64,000 bases of DNA, taken from positions 62,001-126,000 of the forward strand of contig CALWZC010000007.1 in the NCBI GenBank assembly GCA_944385935.1, written 5' to 3'. A program made the position numbers and the translations under genes. Every line of letters starts with the position of its first letter. The stretch's first letter is position 1. Of the stretch, positions 1-7,812 are shown in pieces. The DNA is from an uncultured Anaerofilum sp. GTDB taxonomy: Bacteria; Bacillota; Clostridia; Oscillospirales; Ruminococcaceae. A model generated the notes under the pieces. That model had not been told where the DNA came from. It ran no database searches and saw only the letters and a program-made list of their open reading frames with translations.

Positions 1-94
1 GAATGATAGAATCTGCATTGCAGGACATTTACAGCCACATCCGATTGGCGAAACAGTGGGGACAATATTTGGTGGGTTGGAGGGATACGGATGA
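1..94 (+). CDS. C-terminal end of an unidentified protein (cut by window start)
   Basis: An open frame enters from the left edge (first full codon at 2) and stops at TGA 92-94. About 30 residues are visible, ending in FGGLEGYG. The stop overlaps the ATG of the next gene in an ATGA arrangement (91-94), which is typical of translational coupling in an operon. I do not recognise the family from this fragment. The downstream ModE-like gene makes a molybdenum-related role possible, but this is only inference from context. Confidence 0.55.
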   Translation, partial: NDRICIAGHLQPHPIGETVGTIFGGLEGYG

Positions 95-483
95 ATCTGA
101 AGATGAACATTTCCTTTTGGAATGATGAAGGGCGTTTTTTTGGGCCCGGCCCATATCGCCTATTGAAGGGAATTGAATCTGTGGGCAGTTTGCGAGCAGC
201 CGCCAAAGAGATGGAACTATCTTATAGCAAGGCACTTTCTATGGTGCAGAGGGCAGAAAGTGCCCTTGGATTTGCATTGATACAGCGAAAAATTGGAGGA
301 AAGCATGGAGGCGGTAGCTGCCTCACTGCCAAAGCATTGGAGTTGATGGATTGCTATGAACAATATATACAGGCCTGCAACCAACAAGCTGAAAGACTAT
401 ACGATGTCTACTTTGAAAAATTCCAACAAGAAGAGCCTACTTTTAACCGGCAGCCGAGGAATTGGGAAAAGCACTCTATTTGA
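91..483 (+). CDS. ModE/LysR-type winged-helix DNA-binding protein
   Basis: This 130-residue protein consists almost entirely of the N-terminal helix-turn-helix seen in ModE and LysR-type regulators. Residues about 22-75 show the family pattern: a leading RLLKGIE helix, GSLRAAAKEM, SYSKALSMV, then the wing with RKIGGKHGGGS and a following LT. There is no C-terminal molop (molybdate-binding) domain, so it is a short stand-alone HTH form of the kind often encoded near molybdenum-enzyme genes. The start ATG overlaps the preceding stop, with GGAGGG 9 bases upstream. The last 80 bases overlap the next gene in another frame. The role as a molybdenum-linked regulator is inferred from family, not shown. 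Confidence 0.8.
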   Translation: MNLKMNISFWNDEGRFFGPGPYRLLKGIESVGSLRAAAKEMELSYSKALSMVQRAESALGFALIQRKIGGKHGGGSCLTAKALELMDCYEQYIQACNQQAERLYDVYFEKFQQEEPTFNRQPRNWEKHSI

Positions 484-886
484 CCAGTTGATACAAGAAC
501 TATCTGTGCCTGTTCTGCGCTCTTTTTTAGTGCGTGATACAGAAGGTCAGCCCTCCAAAGTGGGGATGCAACCTCCTGAAAATGGATTTTGCTTTGTGGC
601 TGCTCGTCGGGGAAATCCTAGAATGGAGCCTTGCAAGTGGGCATTTGAGCAGTTAGCTGTATCCTCTGTACACCAGCTAAAAAGTTGTTCTTCCCCATGG
701 GTTGGTATTGATGAAATTGGCTATTTGGAAGAGTTTGTGCCCTGTTTCCAGCAAGCTATTTTACAGCTTTTTGAAAATAAGCGTGTTATTGCTGTGTTGC
801 GAAAGGAATACACCCCTTTTTTGCAACAGCTTTTTTCTCGACCAGATTGCCTTGTGGTAGATTTGGATATTCTCATCCAGTCATAA
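404..886 (+). CDS. Nucleoside-triphosphatase (THEP1/NTPase_1 family)
   Basis: A 160-residue P-loop NTPase. The Walker A motif GSRGIGKST lies at residues 16-24 from the chosen start, and a Walker B-like stretch reads WVGIDEIGYLE. The layout and length match NTPase_1 (THEP1-like) proteins, which hydrolyse NTPs in vitro and have no settled cellular role. The frame is open from 356, but ATG at 404 gives the usual short lead before the P-loop. Even so, the gene overlaps the ModE-like gene by 80 bases, so the two are probably translationally coupled. A link to cofactor metabolism is only contextual. Confidence 0.78.
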   Translation: MSTLKNSNKKSLLLTGSRGIGKSTLFDQLIQELSVPVLRSFLVRDTEGQPSKVGMQPPENGFCFVAARRGNPRMEPCKWAFEQLAVSSVHQLKSCSSPWVGIDEIGYLEEFVPCFQQAILQLFENKRVIAVLRKEYTPFLQQLFSRPDCLVVDLDILIQS

Positions 887-1096
887 AAGATTGTATAGTG
901 TTTGCTTCCACCTTTGGTTTACTTTTATCGGCAGAATGAATTTACAAAACAAAAAATATTATTTTTATAAAGAAAATATTGTTTTTATCTTTCAATAATA
1001 AACCTGTCCTTGCTATTGAAAAAATCTATCTTGTTTGTATTTCTGCAAATTTCTAATTTTTTAACCTACTTGCGTCATTGTTGTGGGAACGGGGGT

Positions 1097-1128
1097 TTGC
1101 ATTTTTGCGCCAAATAGTATAGTATAAT
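1097..1128 (+). promoter_or_regulatory. Possible promoter of the DUF4914 gene
   Basis: A perfect TATAAT lies at 1123-1128, 36 bases before the DUF4914 ATG. The best -35 candidate, TTGCAT at 1097-1102, sits at an over-long 20-base spacing, so only the -10 is well supported. The rest of the 887-1164 gap is AT-rich and holds nothing else I can name. Confidence 0.4.
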
Positions 1129-1164
1129 AATTAGTAAAACTATAAGAAAGAAAGGGGTTTTCAC

Positions 1165-3042
1165 ATGAATGTTTTGTTGGAAAAGTTCATCTTGAAGCCT
1201 GAGCTGGAGTTGATTCTCAACAACAGCCCAAGCGTGGTAATACCTGAATCGAAAGAAATGCTTTTTAAGCTCATTTTTGGCAATGCTGCCACTGGTAGCA
1301 TTGATGTGGTGTATGATGTAGATGGAAAACCAGTGAAGGAGGCAAGTGTTGCCCGCTGCAAAAATGGCGCAGTAGTAAACTTTACTGAGGACTATATGCG
1401 TCGTCGTGACCCTGATTGTATGCGCATTTCTGACGACAAACCCACTGACAAACCCCGCTTTAAAGACGTATATGGCTATGAGTTTGACTCTTTGCAGAAA
1501 GACACATACAAATGGCTGGCAAAACAGGAATTGATTCTAGTTCCCTTTATGGCTGGCGGCCATGATTATGGCTATCCTGCTTTGCTTGTTTGCCCACGAA
1601 ATGCAGCCTTTTTTGCTTTTGCTTTGTCCTTGTTGCAGGCTTTTGTAAATGCAAAGACTGTAGAAAACTTTAAGCCTCGTGCCATTGTTTATGTGGCTCC
1701 CCCTTTCCGTCACACTCACTTCAATGGCCGACAAGTATGCGTTCATAATCGTTTGGATGATTGCCACGAAATTTATGCGTACAACCTGTACCCCGGCCCC
1801 TCTGCCAAAAAGGGAATTTACAGTGTACTGCTGGACATTGGCGAACAAGAAGACTGGGTTACTGCTCACGCCTCTGCTGCAAGAATCATTACCCCCTATG
1901 AAAATGAAATGGTAATGATGCACGAAGGCGCATCTGGTGGCGGAAAAAGCGAATTGTTGCAGGATGTACATCGTGTTTCGGATGGTCGTGTTTTGTTGGG
2001 AGTACATAGGGAAACTGGGGAGCATCACTACCTAAGCATGAGCGACACCTGTACCATTCACCCTGTTACTGATGATATGGCAATCTGTCATCCTTCTTTC
2101 CAAAGCAAAAGCGGAAAGTTGGCTTTGTACGATGGTGAGGATGGTTGGTTCTTGCGTGTAGATGGCATTACTGCCTATGGCACCGACCCCATGTACGAGC
2201 GTATTACCATTCATAGCAAAGAACCGTTGGTATTCTTTAACATCGAAGGTGTACCCGATTCTACCTGCTTGGTATGGGAGCACACATTGGATTCCAATGG
2301 AAAGCCCTGCCCCAACCCTCGTGTTATTGTTCCTCGTCAACAGGTCGACAATATTGTTACTAGCCCTGTAGAGGTAGATGTACGGAGTTTTGGCGTTCGT
2401 ATGCCTCCCACGACTGCTGCTCACCCTGACTATGGCATTATGGGTTTAATGCACATTATTCCCCCCGCTTTGGCATGGTTGTGGCGTTTGGTTGCTCCCC
2501 GTGGATTTAACAATCCCAGCATCAGCGGCAATTCTCTTTTGGCAAGTGAGGGCGTTGGCTCCTACTGGCCTTTTGCTACTGGTCAAAAGGTAAAGCAAGC
2601 AAACTTATTGCTGGAGCAAATTTTGAGCTGTCCCAATACCCACTATGTTCTAATTCCCAATCAGCACATTGGTGTGTTTAATATCGGTTTTTCTGCTGAG
2701 TGGATTGCTCGTGAATATTTGGCCCGCCGTGGTGGTGTTAACATGAAAATGGACCGCCTCACTCCTGCCCGCTGTGCTTTGATGGGCTATGCTCTCAACG
2801 AAATGAAAGTAGACGGTCAAAGCATTCCTTCCAAGTTCCTAATGCCTGAAAAACAGGAAACTTTGGGCAATGCTGGATATGACAAGGGTGCTAAGATTTT
2901 GTATGATTTCTTTGCAAAAGAGCTGGAAGAGTACGATTGTGAAGAATTGCATCCTGTGGGCAAACAAATTTTGGATTGCTTCCGCAAAAAAGGCTCTATT
3001 GAAGAGTACTGCAAGATTACTCCCCTTGCTTTGAATCGCTGA
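1165..3042 (+). CDS. DUF4914 family protein with a P-loop (PEPCK/HprK-like)
   Basis: A 625-residue protein matching the DUF4914 family over its whole length. It begins after AAAGAAAGGGG and ends at a strong terminator. Around residue 255 there is a glycine-rich loop GASGGGKSE followed by LLQDVHR. This looks like the P-loop of HPr kinase and phosphoenolpyruvate carboxykinase-type folds, so a nucleotide-dependent phosphotransfer or kinase activity is plausible. No signal peptide or membrane segment is evident, so it is probably cytosolic. The function of the family is not established. The gene stands alone and converges on the Spo0A-like gene. Confidence 0.85.
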   Translation: MNVLLEKFILKPELELILNNSPSVVIPESKEMLFKLIFGNAATGSIDVVYDVDGKPVKEASVARCKNGAVVNFTEDYMRRRDPDCMRISDDKPTDKPRFKDVYGYEFDSLQKDTYKWLAKQELILVPFMAGGHDYGYPALLVCPRNAAFFAFALSLLQAFVNAKTVENFKPRAIVYVAPPFRHTHFNGRQVCVHNRLDDCHEIYAYNLYPGPSAKKGIYSVLLDIGEQEDWVTAHASAARIITPYENEMVMMHEGASGGGKSELLQDVHRVSDGRVLLGVHRETGEHHYLSMSDTCTIHPVTDDMAICHPSFQSKSGKLALYDGEDGWFLRVDGITAYGTDPMYERITIHSKEPLVFFNIEGVPDSTCLVWEHTLDSNGKPCPNPRVIVPRQQVDNIVTSPVEVDVRSFGVRMPPTTAAHPDYGIMGLMHIIPPALAWLWRLVAPRGFNNPSISGNSLLASEGVGSYWPFATGQKVKQANLLLEQILSCPNTHYVLIPNQHIGVFNIGFSAEWIAREYLARRGGVNMKMDRLTPARCALMGYALNEMKVDGQSIPSKFLMPEKQETLGNAGYDKGAKILYDFFAKELEEYDCEELHPVGKQILDCFRKKGSIEEYCKITPLALNR

Positions 3043-3056
3043 TAGTGTATGGTTAT

Positions 3057-3090
3057 GCCGCCAATGGTTTTGCTGTTGGCGGCTTTTTTA
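3057..3090 (+). terminator. Terminator of the DUF4914 gene
   Basis: Stem GCCGCCAA (3057-3064) pairs with TTGGCGGC (3076-3083) and is followed by a run of six T residues. Confidence 0.85.
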
Positions 3091-3102
3091 AAGCTGATTA
3101 AA

Positions 3103-3152
3103 AAACAAAAAAGCACATCATCCTACTACCTTTGGGGCAAAAGGATGTGTGC
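3103..3152 (-). terminator. Terminator of the Spo0A-like gene
   Basis: On the minus strand, GCACACATCCT (3152-3142) pairs with AGGATGATGTGC (3124-3113) with one bulged base, followed by a long T-rich run (3112-3103). Confidence 0.8.
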
Positions 3153-3172
3153 TATGTTTTGGTATAGATTTT

Positions 3173-3919
3173 TTATGCCGTTTGATTGCTTTTCTTCTCT
3201 AAACGCATTTTATCGGCAATCATAGCAATAAATTCGGAGTTTGTGGGTTTTCCACGCAGGTTATGAATGGTATACCCAAAATAGCTATTGAGGATGTCTA
3301 CATCTCCTCTATCCCAAGCTACCTCAATGGCATGGCGGATGGCTCGTTCCACACGAGAAGGAGTTGTGGCGTTTTCTTTGGCAATTTCGGGATATAGGCG
3401 TTTTGTCACTGCATTGATATATTCTGGCTCAGTGGTAGTAAGTAAAATTGCATCTCTCAAAAACTGATAGCCTTTGATATGTGCGGGAACTCCAATTTGA
3501 TGGAGAATCTCAGTGACCTGCATTTCTTCGCTTACAGCTTTTACAGGCTTTGCGGCAGCTGCAAGCATTCCCACCAAACGTTGTACCAAAACTTCTGGAT
3601 GGAAGGGCTTTACAAAATAGAAAGAGAATCCTGCATCCATAAGCTGTTGTTCCATTGCGCTGCTTTGGAATCCGCCCATGGCAAAAAACAAAATACCTGT
3701 CAAACCTGCTGCCTCACATCTTTGTTTGATGGCAATGGCATCCAATTCTGGCAAAAAGGCTTCTAGTAATACAGCTTTGGGGCGTTTTTCTAAAATTGCT
3801 TTCAAAGCAGCCTCTCCACTTCTTTCACAAACAGTGACATGTATCCCACGCTTTGCGAGGCTTTGGATACATTGTTCACTTTGTTCAGTGGGAGTCATAA
3901 TAAATTCGATGCTTTCCAT
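3173..3919 (-). CDS. spo0A: Spo0A-type sporulation regulator with a degenerate receiver domain
   Basis: A 248-residue protein. Residues about 130-245 match the Spo0A DNA-binding domain closely, with IGVPAHIKGYQFLRDAI, TPSRVERAIRHAIEVAW and KPTNSEFIAMIADK. The N-terminal 120 residues fold like a CheY receiver but lack its chemistry. The paired acidic residues after strand 1 are replaced (IEFIMTPTEQ), the phospho-acceptor Asp is Glu (VLLEAFLPELD), and the switch Thr/Ser is Phe (ILFFAMGG); only the KPF lysine remains. The chosen start, 17 codons inside the longest frame, has AGGAGG upstream. It is either the main Spo0A of this lineage running without phosphorelay control, or a paralogue; the window cannot tell which. 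Confidence 0.88.
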   Translation of the reverse strand: MESIEFIMTPTEQSEQCIQSLAKRGIHVTVCERSGEAALKAILEKRPKAVLLEAFLPELDAIAIKQRCEAAGLTGILFFAMGGFQSSAMEQQLMDAGFSFYFVKPFHPEVLVQRLVGMLAAAAKPVKAVSEEMQVTEILHQIGVPAHIKGYQFLRDAILLTTTEPEYINAVTKRLYPEIAKENATTPSRVERAIRHAIEVAWDRGDVDILNSYFGYTIHNLRGKPTNSEFIAMIADKMRLEKKSNQTA

Positions 3920-3960
3920 GTTTTTAGTCCTCCTGTTGTGCGTTTCCCTTAACAGCACTG

Positions 3961-3989
3961 ATTTTACCATATATTTCCAATTCTTGCAA
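3961..3989 (-). promoter_or_regulatory. Promoter of the Spo0A-like gene
   Basis: On the minus strand, TTGCAA (3989-3984), 17 bases, then TAAAAT (3966-3961), about 40 bases before the start codon. The remainder of the gap between this gene and cyuA (3990-4310) is AT-rich and shows no convincing gene, RNA or repeat. Confidence 0.6.
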
Positions 3990-4310
3990 CAGAAATGGAA
4001 ATATTTCCCATAATCAAGGAATAATTATCCAGTTTTTTGGAGATTCTTAAACTTTACCCTGTGTTTTTCATGAAATATTACCATGGTTTTCCCCAAGGAT
4101 TTATACAGTATTCTGTCTTTTCGGACAAGTTTTCCACAAATGCCTGTTTTTTCATTGTCCTTTCGTTGGGTTGCTGTATGATTTTTTTGTAATACCAGAT
4201 AAATTGCAGCTCCTAGCATATTCTGAAAATATTGTGTTGCTATTGGGGGAAATAAAAACTACTTTCAAAGAAAACAAGCTGTATTTAATGGCTTTAGAAA
4301 AGAGGAAACT

Positions 4311-5600
4311 ATGAATCAAACACTATACAATACCTATGTGCAAATTTTAAAAGATGAATTGCTCGTTGCAATGGGATGTACCGAACCCATTGCAGTGGCT
4401 TATGCTGCTGCCATCGCTCGCAATGCCTTGAACAAGCTCCCTGACCGTGTGGTAATAGAAGCAAGCCGAAACATCATTAAAAATGTAAAAAGTGTAGTGG
4501 TTCCTCACACAGGAGGACTGAGAGGATTGGAGGCAGCTTGTGCAGCAGGATTGATAGCAGGAGATGCCACCCAGCAACTGGAGGTAATTTCTCATGTCAC
4601 CCAAGAGCAAATCCAACAGATTCGTGAATATTTGCAACAGGTTCCCATCTCGGTGGAGTTTTCCCAATCTGACCATATTTTTGACCTAACAATTACTATA
4701 TATCATGGTAAGCATTCTGCTTGTGTTCGGATTGTGGATTACCATACAAATGTAGTTTCTGTAAAGCACAATGGACAATCTCTGATGTCCAAAGAAATTA
4801 CAGGCAAAAGCCGAGATTCTATGGCAGATAAATCCTTGTTAACAGTAAAAGACATTATTGAATTTGCTGACACTGTGAAAATAGAAGATGTGGAAGCTGT
4901 TTTAAAACAACAGATTTCCTACAATATGGCTATTGCAGAGGAAGGGATTCGTCATGGCTATGGTGCTAATATCGGAAAGGTACTATTACACACATACGGT
5001 GAAAAAGATGTAAAAATCCGCGCAAAGGCTTTTGCTGCTGCTGGTTCAGATGCTCGAATGAATGGTTGCGAATTGCCTGTAGTAATTAACTCTGGAAGTG
5101 GCAACCAAGGTATTACCGCCTCTGTTCCTGTAATTATCTATGGGCAAGAGTTGGCTGTATCGCAGGAAACATTATACCGTGCCCTCGTTGTTTCAAATCT
5201 CTGTACTTTACACATCAAAGAGGGCATCGGTCGGCTGTCTGCCTATTGCGGGGCCGTGGGTGCCGGATGTGGGGCCGGAGCTGGCATTGCTTACCTCCAC
5301 GGTGGACGCTATGAGGAGATTGCACACACATTGGTCAATAGCCTTGCTATCATCTCTGGCACTATTTGCGATGGTGCGAAGGCATCTTGTGCTGCAAAAA
5401 TTGCTTGTGCTGTGGAAGCTGGCATTTTGGGATATTTTATGTACAAGGATGGACAACAGTTTGTCAATGGAGATGGTATTGTAAAGAAAGATGTGGAAGA
5501 AACAATCCGCTGTGTTGGTATTCTCGCCTCTCAAGGAATGCAGGAAACAGATAAAGAAATTGTTAAGCTGATGATTCAAAATAGTTTTTTGTGTGACTAA
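4311..5600 (+). CDS. cyuA: L-cysteine desulfidase (serine dehydratase alpha-like, UPF0597)
   Basis: A 429-residue protein of the UPF0597/L-cysteine desulfidase family, which breaks L-cysteine into pyruvate, sulfide and ammonia using a 4Fe-4S cluster. Family landmarks are the N-terminal MGCTEPIAVAYAAA, HTGGLRGLEAA around residue 64, the serine-dehydratase-like NSGSGNQGITASVP near residue 265, and the Cys-bearing segments SNLCTLHIKEG, GAVGAGCGAGAG and GAKASCAAKIA. ATG follows GAGGAAACT directly. It is monocistronic between the Spo0A-like gene and the flavodoxin operon. Regulation is not visible. Confidence 0.9.
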   Translation: MNQTLYNTYVQILKDELLVAMGCTEPIAVAYAAAIARNALNKLPDRVVIEASRNIIKNVKSVVVPHTGGLRGLEAACAAGLIAGDATQQLEVISHVTQEQIQQIREYLQQVPISVEFSQSDHIFDLTITIYHGKHSACVRIVDYHTNVVSVKHNGQSLMSKEITGKSRDSMADKSLLTVKDIIEFADTVKIEDVEAVLKQQISYNMAIAEEGIRHGYGANIGKVLLHTYGEKDVKIRAKAFAAAGSDARMNGCELPVVINSGSGNQGITASVPVIIYGQELAVSQETLYRALVVSNLCTLHIKEGIGRLSAYCGAVGAGCGAGAGIAYLHGGRYEEIAHTLVNSLAIISGTICDGAKASCAAKIACAVEAGILGYFMYKDGQQFVNGDGIVKKDVEETIRCVGILASQGMQETDKEIVKLMIQNSFLCD

Positions 5601-5627
5601 AGCATATATATTTTTTTGAAAAAACTG

Positions 5628-5656
5628 TTGACAAACAGCTTTTCTCGTGGTAATAT
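5628..5656 (+). promoter_or_regulatory. Strong promoter of the DUF3793-flavodoxin operon
   Basis: A consensus TTGACA (5628-5633), 17-base spacer and TAATAT (5651-5656). The first palindromic operator begins 8 bases after the -10, placed to cover the transcription start. Confidence 0.85.
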
Positions 5657-5663
5657 GACATCA

Positions 5664-5736
5664 GTTAGTTGATACTAACCAACGCCCAACAAAAGCTTGG
5701 GCGTTCATCATTCTCAAAAAGTTAGTTTAAACTAAC
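5664..5736 (+). promoter_or_regulatory. Twin palindromic operators flanking a hairpin
   Basis: Two copies of GTTAGT-N4-ACTAAC occur at 5664-5679 (centre TGAT) and 5721-5736 (centre TTAA, making a perfect 16-base palindrome). Their centres are 57 bases apart. Between them, AACGCCCAA (5681-5689) and TTGGGCGTT (5697-5705) form a perfect 9-bp hairpin with no T-run behind it. The first palindrome overlaps the expected transcription start and the second lies just before the ribosome binding site. The size and symmetry suit a dimeric repressor, for example of the DtxR or Fur-like metal-regulator type; the regulator is unknown. Confidence 0.75.
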
Positions 5737-5758
5737 CAAAAAGAAGGAGGTATTTCTT

Positions 5759-6322
5759 TTGTCTGTACTTTTTGAACAACAACTTGCAAACCATTGTGCA
5801 CCAGCCTTGACGGGTATCAAAGCATCCAATCTGGTTAGTTGCCAAAAGAAAGACTTTCCCTCTTTTCAAGCCACCTTGTGGGAATATCAACAAGCTCTTT
5901 CTTCTACTGATATCCGTTTTTGTGTGCTTTGCGAATGTAGCCAACGATATCTATTGTTAGTGTATCGGGAAAAACATTTGGCAAAACAACTTTTTCAACC
6001 AGAGGTTCAGCAGCTTTTGCTGCAAGATGGGTACCCTTTGTGCAAAGATGTACAATGTCTACTTCAGCATTTGTCCTTCCGCTTTTCTCAAAGTGCTGAC
6101 TTCCCCCATGAAATTGGGCTTTTCCTTGGCTATCCTGTGGAAGATGTTATTGGTTTCCAAACCCACAAAGGAAAGGATTTTCAGCTTTGTGGATACTGGA
6201 AAGTATACAACAATCCAGAACATGCACAACATCTTTTCCATCGTTTTGACCAGTGTCGTAATGCTTTATGTCGCCGTGTACAGCAAGGGCATTCTATTAT
6301 CAAAATGTTTGCTGTTGCATAG
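5759..6322 (+). CDS. DUF3793 family protein
   Basis: A 187-residue protein of the DUF3793 family, found in Clostridia next to flavodoxin genes and of unknown function. It is Cys- and His-rich, with FCVLCECSQRYLLLVYR in the middle, HEIGLFLGYPVEDVIGF near residue 118 and a C-terminal CGYWKVYNNPEHA. It has no signal peptide or membrane span. It starts at TTG 5759, fixed by a strong AAGAAGGAGG 8 bases upstream. It shares a promoter and palindromic operators with the flavodoxin gene, so it is probably regulated by metal or redox state and acts with that flavodoxin. Confidence 0.85.
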   Translation: MSVLFEQQLANHCAPALTGIKASNLVSCQKKDFPSFQATLWEYQQALSSTDIRFCVLCECSQRYLLLVYREKHLAKQLFQPEVQQLLLQDGYPLCKDVQCLLQHLSFRFSQSADFPHEIGLFLGYPVEDVIGFQTHKGKDFQLCGYWKVYNNPEHAQHLFHRFDQCRNALCRRVQQGHSIIKMFAVA

Positions 6323-6360
6323 CGAGTTTTTATAAAATTACAAAAAGGAGTTTAATTACT

Positions 6361-6792
6361 ATGAAACGTCTTACTATTATTTATTGGTCTGCTACCGGAA
6401 ATACTGAACTGATGGCCTCTGCCATTGCAGAAGGAGCCAAAAACGCAGGGGCCGAGGTAAACATTCTGCCTGTGGCAGCCGCTTCTGCGGAAGATGCTCT
6501 TTCCGCTGACCTTCTTGCTTTGGGCTGCCCTGCCATGGGTGCCGAGGTATTGGAAGAAAGCGAGTTTGAACCCTTCTTTGCTGGGTTAGAATCCTCCCTT
6601 TCTGGCAAGAAAGTGGCTTTGTTTGGCTCTTACGATTGGGGTGACGGCCAGTGGATGCGTGATTGGCAAGACCGTGTAGTGGCTGCTGGTGCTGTATTGT
6701 ATAACAATGAAGGTTTGATTGTAAACAATACCCCCGATGAGGACGGTTTGAAAGAATGCCGTGACTTTGGCGCAGGATTTGCCGCACTATAA
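6361..6792 (+). CDS. Flavodoxin
   Basis: A 143-residue short-chain flavodoxin, an FMN electron carrier that replaces ferredoxin when iron is limiting. The phosphate-binding loop WSATGNTELMA is at residues 9-19, and the FMN-ring loops are GCPAMGAEVLEE and FGSYDWGDGQWM. The ATG at 6361 has AAGGAG upstream; longer in-frame starts have none. It is the second gene of the DUF3793 operon (38-base gap) and is followed by a strong terminator. The upstream palindromes suggest coordinated repression, for which iron is the obvious but unproven signal. Confidence 0.92.
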   Translation: MKRLTIIYWSATGNTELMASAIAEGAKNAGAEVNILPVAAASAEDALSADLLALGCPAMGAEVLEESEFEPFFAGLESSLSGKKVALFGSYDWGDGQWMRDWQDRVVAAGAVLYNNEGLIVNNTPDEDGLKECRDFGAGFAAL

Positions 6793-6888
6793 TTTTCTTT
6801 TGCTTTTCCCCTACTGTGTTTTCTTTCTCCTTTCAATTTTGGTTGATTTTCGCTCTTTCAACAGATACTAAAACCAGTGGGGTTACCA

Positions 6889-6929
6889 CAAAAAAGCCTG
6901 AGGGATTCAGTACCCTTGGGCTTTTTTGT
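6889..6929 (+). terminator. Terminator of the flavodoxin operon
   Basis: AAAAAAGCCTGAGGG pairs with CCCTTGGGCTTTTTT around an 8-base loop, with a T-run on the plus strand. Confidence 0.85.
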
Positions 6930-6938
6930 AGTATAAAA

Positions 6939-6973
6939 CACAAGCGACCCGCTTTTTAGGCGGGCCGCTTGTG
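6939..6973 (-). terminator. Terminator of hpf
   Basis: CACAAGCGACCCGC (6939-6952) pairs with GCGGGCCGCTTGTG (6960-6973) with one mismatch. On the minus strand the stem runs into TTTTAT. Confidence 0.8.
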
Positions 6974-7017
6974 CTTTGGGGGATAAAAGAGATTTATGAG
7001 AAAGGAAATAGCGAAAT

Positions 7018-7536
7018 TTAACGTTCCGGAATCAGTAATCCATAGGTTCCATCGGCACGGCGATAGACTACATTTACCTCGTCGGTTTCTGCATCACGGA
7101 ACAGGAAGAAACTATGACCTAGCAGGTTCATTTCCAAAATAGCCTCTTCTACTGTAGATGGCTTTACATGGAAACGCTTTTCACGGATAACATCATATTT
7201 CTCTTCCTCTGGTGGTTCGGCATAGGTTTCTGTAAATGCTGGCCGGCACAGCTTGGTGTTTAGCCGTTTGCGGTTTTTCACAATTCGACGACCCAGAACA
7301 TCTACTGCCTCATCCAGTGCATCCTCCATGCGGGGCTGTACACGCTCTGCACGAACAGAAACACCTTTGTCACGCACAGTAATTTCTACTGTTTGCCGGT
7401 CTTTTTCTACGGTGACTGTCACCTGAGCTTGGGCATCCTCAGAAAAGAATTTGTCCAGCTTTGCCAGTGCAGCTTCTGTCCTCTCGATGAAAGCAGGTTT
7501 TAAGGTAACTTTTCTGCCTGTATACGTGATTTTCAT
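7018..7536 (-). CDS. hpf: Ribosome hibernation promoting factor, long form
   Basis: A 172-residue long-form HPF, which joins two 70S ribosomes into inactive 100S dimers in stationary phase. Residues 1-95 form the ribosome-binding domain (MKITYTGRKVTLKPAF at the start, VSVRAERVQPRMEDALDEAVD). A linker ending in PPEEEKYDVIREK leads into the C-terminal dimerisation domain at about 115-172 (VKPSTVEEAILEMNLLGHSFFLFRDAETD). It starts at ATG after AAGGGGGCACAGAT. It is monocistronic with its own terminator. A TGTTATAAT extended -10 (7621-7626 on the minus strand) lies about 85 bases upstream. Confidence 0.95.
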   Translation of the reverse strand: MKITYTGRKVTLKPAFIERTEAALAKLDKFFSEDAQAQVTVTVEKDRQTVEITVRDKGVSVRAERVQPRMEDALDEAVDVLGRRIVKNRKRLNTKLCRPAFTETYAEPPEEEKYDVIREKRFHVKPSTVEEAILEMNLLGHSFFLFRDAETDEVNVVYRRADGTYGLLIPER

Positions 7537-7812
7537 ATCTGTGCCCCCTTATTGGAGAAAATAAGAAAAGCAACCACATTTTGTATTCTATTGCTATGTT
7601 TTTGCCTTTCTGTTGATTTAATTATAACAGATTGCACAATAAAAACCAGTATCAATTTACACAAAAATTGATTGTTTTTTTGTCGCTTCTGTTTTTCTAT
7701 CGTTATATCGCTATTTTAATAAAACAAAATCTTTTTTGAGCATTAACAGCTTTTTCTGTTACATCGCACAGCTTTTACAATGGTTTGCCGCAGCTTTTGC
7801 AATGCTTTTTTC

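Noticed and set aside
4025..4219. A 64-residue minus-strand frame upstream of cyuA
   Set aside because: It has no ribosome binding site or recognisable domain and sits in AT-rich intergenic DNA.
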